A stretch of DNA of 7,355 nt, taken from an uncultured Collinsella sp. Lineage in GTDB: Bacteria > Actinomycetota > Coriobacteriia > Coriobacteriales > Coriobacteriaceae. The stretch spans positions 1 to 7,355 of the forward strand of contig URVK01000073.1 in assembly GCA_900551305.1 (NCBI GenBank), read 5' to 3'. The notes below the pieces were generated by a model. That model was not told where the DNA came from. It ran no database searches and saw only the letters and a list, made by a program, of their open reading frames with translations. Of the stretch, positions 5,465 through 7,355 are shown piece by piece. The first letter of the stretch is position 1, and each line of letters starts with the position of its first letter. A program made the translations under genes and the position numbers.

Positions 5465-6970
5465 ATGTCCAAGAAGCACCTCGATTTCAAGCGTATGCTT
5501 GACGATACTGATTTTTCTGACCCCTCAAGCATCGAGCGGTATGCTGCCAATCTCGACGGGATGACGTTTCGCGATATTCTTGAGCTTGGCATTGCGCCGG
5601 AGGGGGAGAGCGCGCCCAAGGACTTTGGCTCCAAAAAGTACAAGGGCGGTATGGGGACCCTGATCGAGGAGCGTTACTTTGGCTACAAGGCCAACAGCGA
5701 CGACCGGCCGGACTTTCCCGAGGCGGGTGTCGAGCTCAAGGCAACGTGTTTTGACGTACTTAAAGACGGTCGTAAATCTGCCGGTGAACGTCTTGTCCTG
5801 ACCATGATTCCTTACGACCGTCCCGTTTCGCTCGACTATGACAATTCGCACCTCAAGACCAAGCTCAGCAATATCCTGTTGATTTACTACGGCCGCGATC
5901 GTTCCATCGATAAATACGATCAACGCATTGAGCGTGCGGTCATGGTTCGTCTGCCCGAAGAGGATATGAAGATCATCCGCGCTGACTACGAGAAAATCAT
6001 TTCGTACATTCAGGATGGTCGCGCAGACGAGCTGTCGGAGGGCATGACCACCTACTTGGGCGCCTGCACAAAGGGCGCAACCGAAGCGACAATGTGGGTC
6101 GACCAGTACTACGAGTACTTCAATACCGATACGGGCGAGATCGAACGCCGTCGCGCGAAGCGTCGCGCCTTTTCTCTCAAACGCTCGTACATGGACTATG
6201 TGCTTCACGCCTATGTTCTCGGCGCCCCGCGTATCGGCGAGAGCATCGTTCGAGGCGACGACGAGTCCATTGATTTCGAAAGTTACGTAACTGGACTTAT
6301 CGAGCAACACTATGGCGAAACTGATCACCAGATTGCGGAGCAATACGGGTTGGAGTACACGGGCAATAAAGCGCAGTGGACAACGCTCGTCTATCGTATG
6401 CTCGGAATCAAAAACAATGCTGCCGAGGAATTCGTCAAGGCAGGCATTTCCGTCCGAACCGTTCGAGTTAACAACAGGGGGCACATCGAACAGGCTATGT
6501 CGTTCCCACCGTTTGAGTTCAAGCGTTTGATTGAAGAAGACTGGGAGACGTCGCCTCTTCATGCGTGCCTTGAGACCAATCGCTTTTTCTTCGTTGTGTT
6601 CCGTGAGGACCACGATGGCGTGCTGCGTCTCGACCGTTGTTTGTTCTGGGCGATGGGAGAAAACGAAATCGAAGGTCCTGCGAAAGCTTGTTGGGATGAG
6701 ACGCGAAAGGTGATACGTGAGGGCGTTGAGCTCAATCCGTATCGGGATGCGAGCGGAAAGCTCAAAGTGACTAACAATCTGCTCGGTATGGCGGACAACC
6801 CAATTGTTCACGTTCGCCCGCATACGTCAAAAGCGGCTTACAGGTTTGCCGATGGAACAGAGATCGGTGACATCGCAAGGAATGCTTACGAACTGCCCGA
6901 CGGGCGCTGGATGACGAAGCAATCGTTCTGGTTCAACAAGGGCTACCTTGAGCACATTCTGGGGCTGTAG
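5465..6970 (+). CDS. Sau3AI-like type II restriction endonuclease (MutH fold), expected to cut GATC
   Basis: The 501-residue protein is close to the length of Sau3AI (about 490) and more than twice that of MutH. The N-terminal domain carries the MutH-type active site: E69 in LIEERYFGYK, D83 in RPDFPEAG, E90 and K92 in VELKAT. The spacing 14-7-2 is the same as MutH E56, D70, E77 and K79. From about residue 260 a second, related domain follows; it has the late signature DGRWMTKQSFWFNKGYLEHI but no matching acidic/lysine cluster, as expected for the non-catalytic C-terminal DNA-binding/effector domain of Sau3AI. The enzyme would cut unmodified GATC DNA and is paired with the divergent C5 methyltransferase. 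The gene has visibly less GC-rich third positions than the peptidase gene. The active site is complete and the frame intact, so it is probably functional. Confidence 0.93.
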   Translation: MSKKHLDFKRMLDDTDFSDPSSIERYAANLDGMTFRDILELGIAPEGESAPKDFGSKKYKGGMGTLIEERYFGYKANSDDRPDFPEAGVELKATCFDVLKDGRKSAGERLVLTMIPYDRPVSLDYDNSHLKTKLSNILLIYYGRDRSIDKYDQRIERAVMVRLPEEDMKIIRADYEKIISYIQDGRADELSEGMTTYLGACTKGATEATMWVDQYYEYFNTDTGEIERRRAKRRAFSLKRSYMDYVLHAYVLGAPRIGESIVRGDDESIDFESYVTGLIEQHYGETDHQIAEQYGLEYTGNKAQWTTLVYRMLGIKNNAAEEFVKAGISVRTVRVNNRGHIEQAMSFPPFEFKRLIEEDWETSPLHACLETNRFFFVVFREDHDGVLRLDRCLFWAMGENEIEGPAKACWDETRKVIREGVELNPYRDASGKLKVTNNLLGMADNPIVHVRPHTSKAAYRFADGTEIGDIARNAYELPDGRWMTKQSFWFNKGYLEHILGL

Positions 6971-7026
6971 CGTTTTGGGATTGTTTAACGATCGAGCTCC
7001 TGCTCCTCAATGCCTCGATGTCATCT

Positions 7027-7355
7027 CTACAAATAAATCCCCTCACCGAGTTGCTTGTGGAACTCGGCGTGATGGTCGCGTGCCCAGGTAAAGAGCGCCT
7101 GGTCAAAGTCGGTACGCGTGGCCGGGACGCCAAAGACGCCGGCAACTTCGACGCGTATAAACTCCAGTGCCGGCAGCTTGTTGATGGCAGTGAGGGCAAA
7201 CGGGGACGAGGGCTCCTCGAACAGATAGCGGCTGCCTTGCAGCGCGTCGCAACTGGTGCACGTGTTGCCGAGCGACGGGGCTTTGGAGGCTCGCGCGCCT
7301 ACGGGCTTGTAGCCGCAGCGCTTATGAAGGTAGTCGCGGATCTCGCCCGGTACGC
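7027..7355 (-). CDS. C-terminal end of an uncharacterised protein, cut by window edge
   Basis: An open frame enters from the right edge and ends at the TAG read from 7027-7029, giving the last 109 residues. They include a CTSC pair (CxxC) in NTCTSCDALQGSRYLFEE, about 30 residues from the visible start, and end in FHKQLGEGIYL. An earlier cysteine (HKRCGYKP) could add to a zinc site, but four ligands in a standard ribbon are not evident here. Codon use is GC-rich like the left-flank gene, so it looks like a resident gene. It converges on the nuclease gene with 56 bases between the stops. The start lies outside the window, so family assignment is not possible. Confidence 0.7.
   Translation of the reverse strand, partial: VPGEIRDYLHKRCGYKPVGARASKAPSLGNTCTSCDALQGSRYLFEEPSSPFALTAINKLPALEFIRVEVAGVFGVPATRTDFDQALFTWARDHHAEFHKQLGEGIYL

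Noticed and set aside
5525..6823. Long minus-strand open frame of 432 codons
   Set aside because: It is antisense to the Sau3AI-like nuclease, which has an intact active site and a strong ribosome binding site; the antisense product has no recognisable domain.
5465..6970. MutH mismatch-repair nuclease
   Set aside because: The active site is shared, but the protein is over twice MutH length with a second domain and sits beside an m5C methyltransferase, which is the restriction arrangement.
6971..7026. Terminator between the nuclease gene and the right-edge gene
   Set aside because: Only a 6-bp ATCGAG/CTCGAT pairing with a long loop and no T-run on either strand.

Overview
The window reads as chromosomal DNA from a fairly GC-rich, high-GC Gram-positive gut-type bacterium. 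Codon usage and the look of the flanking proteins suggest the Coriobacteriia, possibly Collinsella; this is an impression from sequence style, not a database result. Five coding regions are well supported (two of them cut or uncharacterised), and one more runs off the right edge. None shows an internal frameshift.

Layout. (1) 1-1312, minus: the N-terminal part of an M16C (PreP/Cym1-type) zinc metallopeptidase, cut by the left edge. (2) 1313-1852: a 540-base non-coding stretch holding a -10-like site for the peptidase gene, a long imperfect inverted repeat (1474-1546), and a striking operator-like array. The array is a ~72-bp module present twice, exactly 165 bp apart; each copy has three GAGAGATAA sites with 18- and 13-bp start-to-start spacing and an inverted ATCTCTC half-site 15 bp before the first. 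(3) 1853-3319, plus: a COG2865-type protein with an AlbA_2 (Schlafen-type) domain, a GHKL-like ATPase domain and a C-terminal winged helix, probably the regulator that reads the array. (4) 3420-3911, minus: a small soluble protein I do not recognise. (5) 4037-5299, minus, and 5465-6970, plus: a divergently transcribed type II restriction-modification pair of the Sau3AI kind, a C5-cytosine methyltransferase and a MutH-fold two-domain endonuclease, expected target GATC. A clear intrinsic terminator (3991-4025) closes the methyltransferase gene. (6) 7027-7355, minus: the C-terminal end of an unrecognised protein with a CxxC pair, cut by the right edge.

How the parts relate. The methyltransferase would protect host GATC sites at cytosine-5 and the nuclease would cut unmodified GATC DNA. 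No controller (C) protein gene is present. The 165-base divergent promoter region itself holds two GATC sites 14 bp apart, so modification of the promoter could serve as feedback. The restriction-modification genes look less GC-rich than their neighbours, which fits horizontal acquisition. The AlbA_2/ATPase/winged-helix gene about 700 bp away, with its own elaborate repeat-based control region, may be a second defence-associated or mobile-island gene, but that link is inference. The least explained feature is the duplicated GAGAGATAA array.
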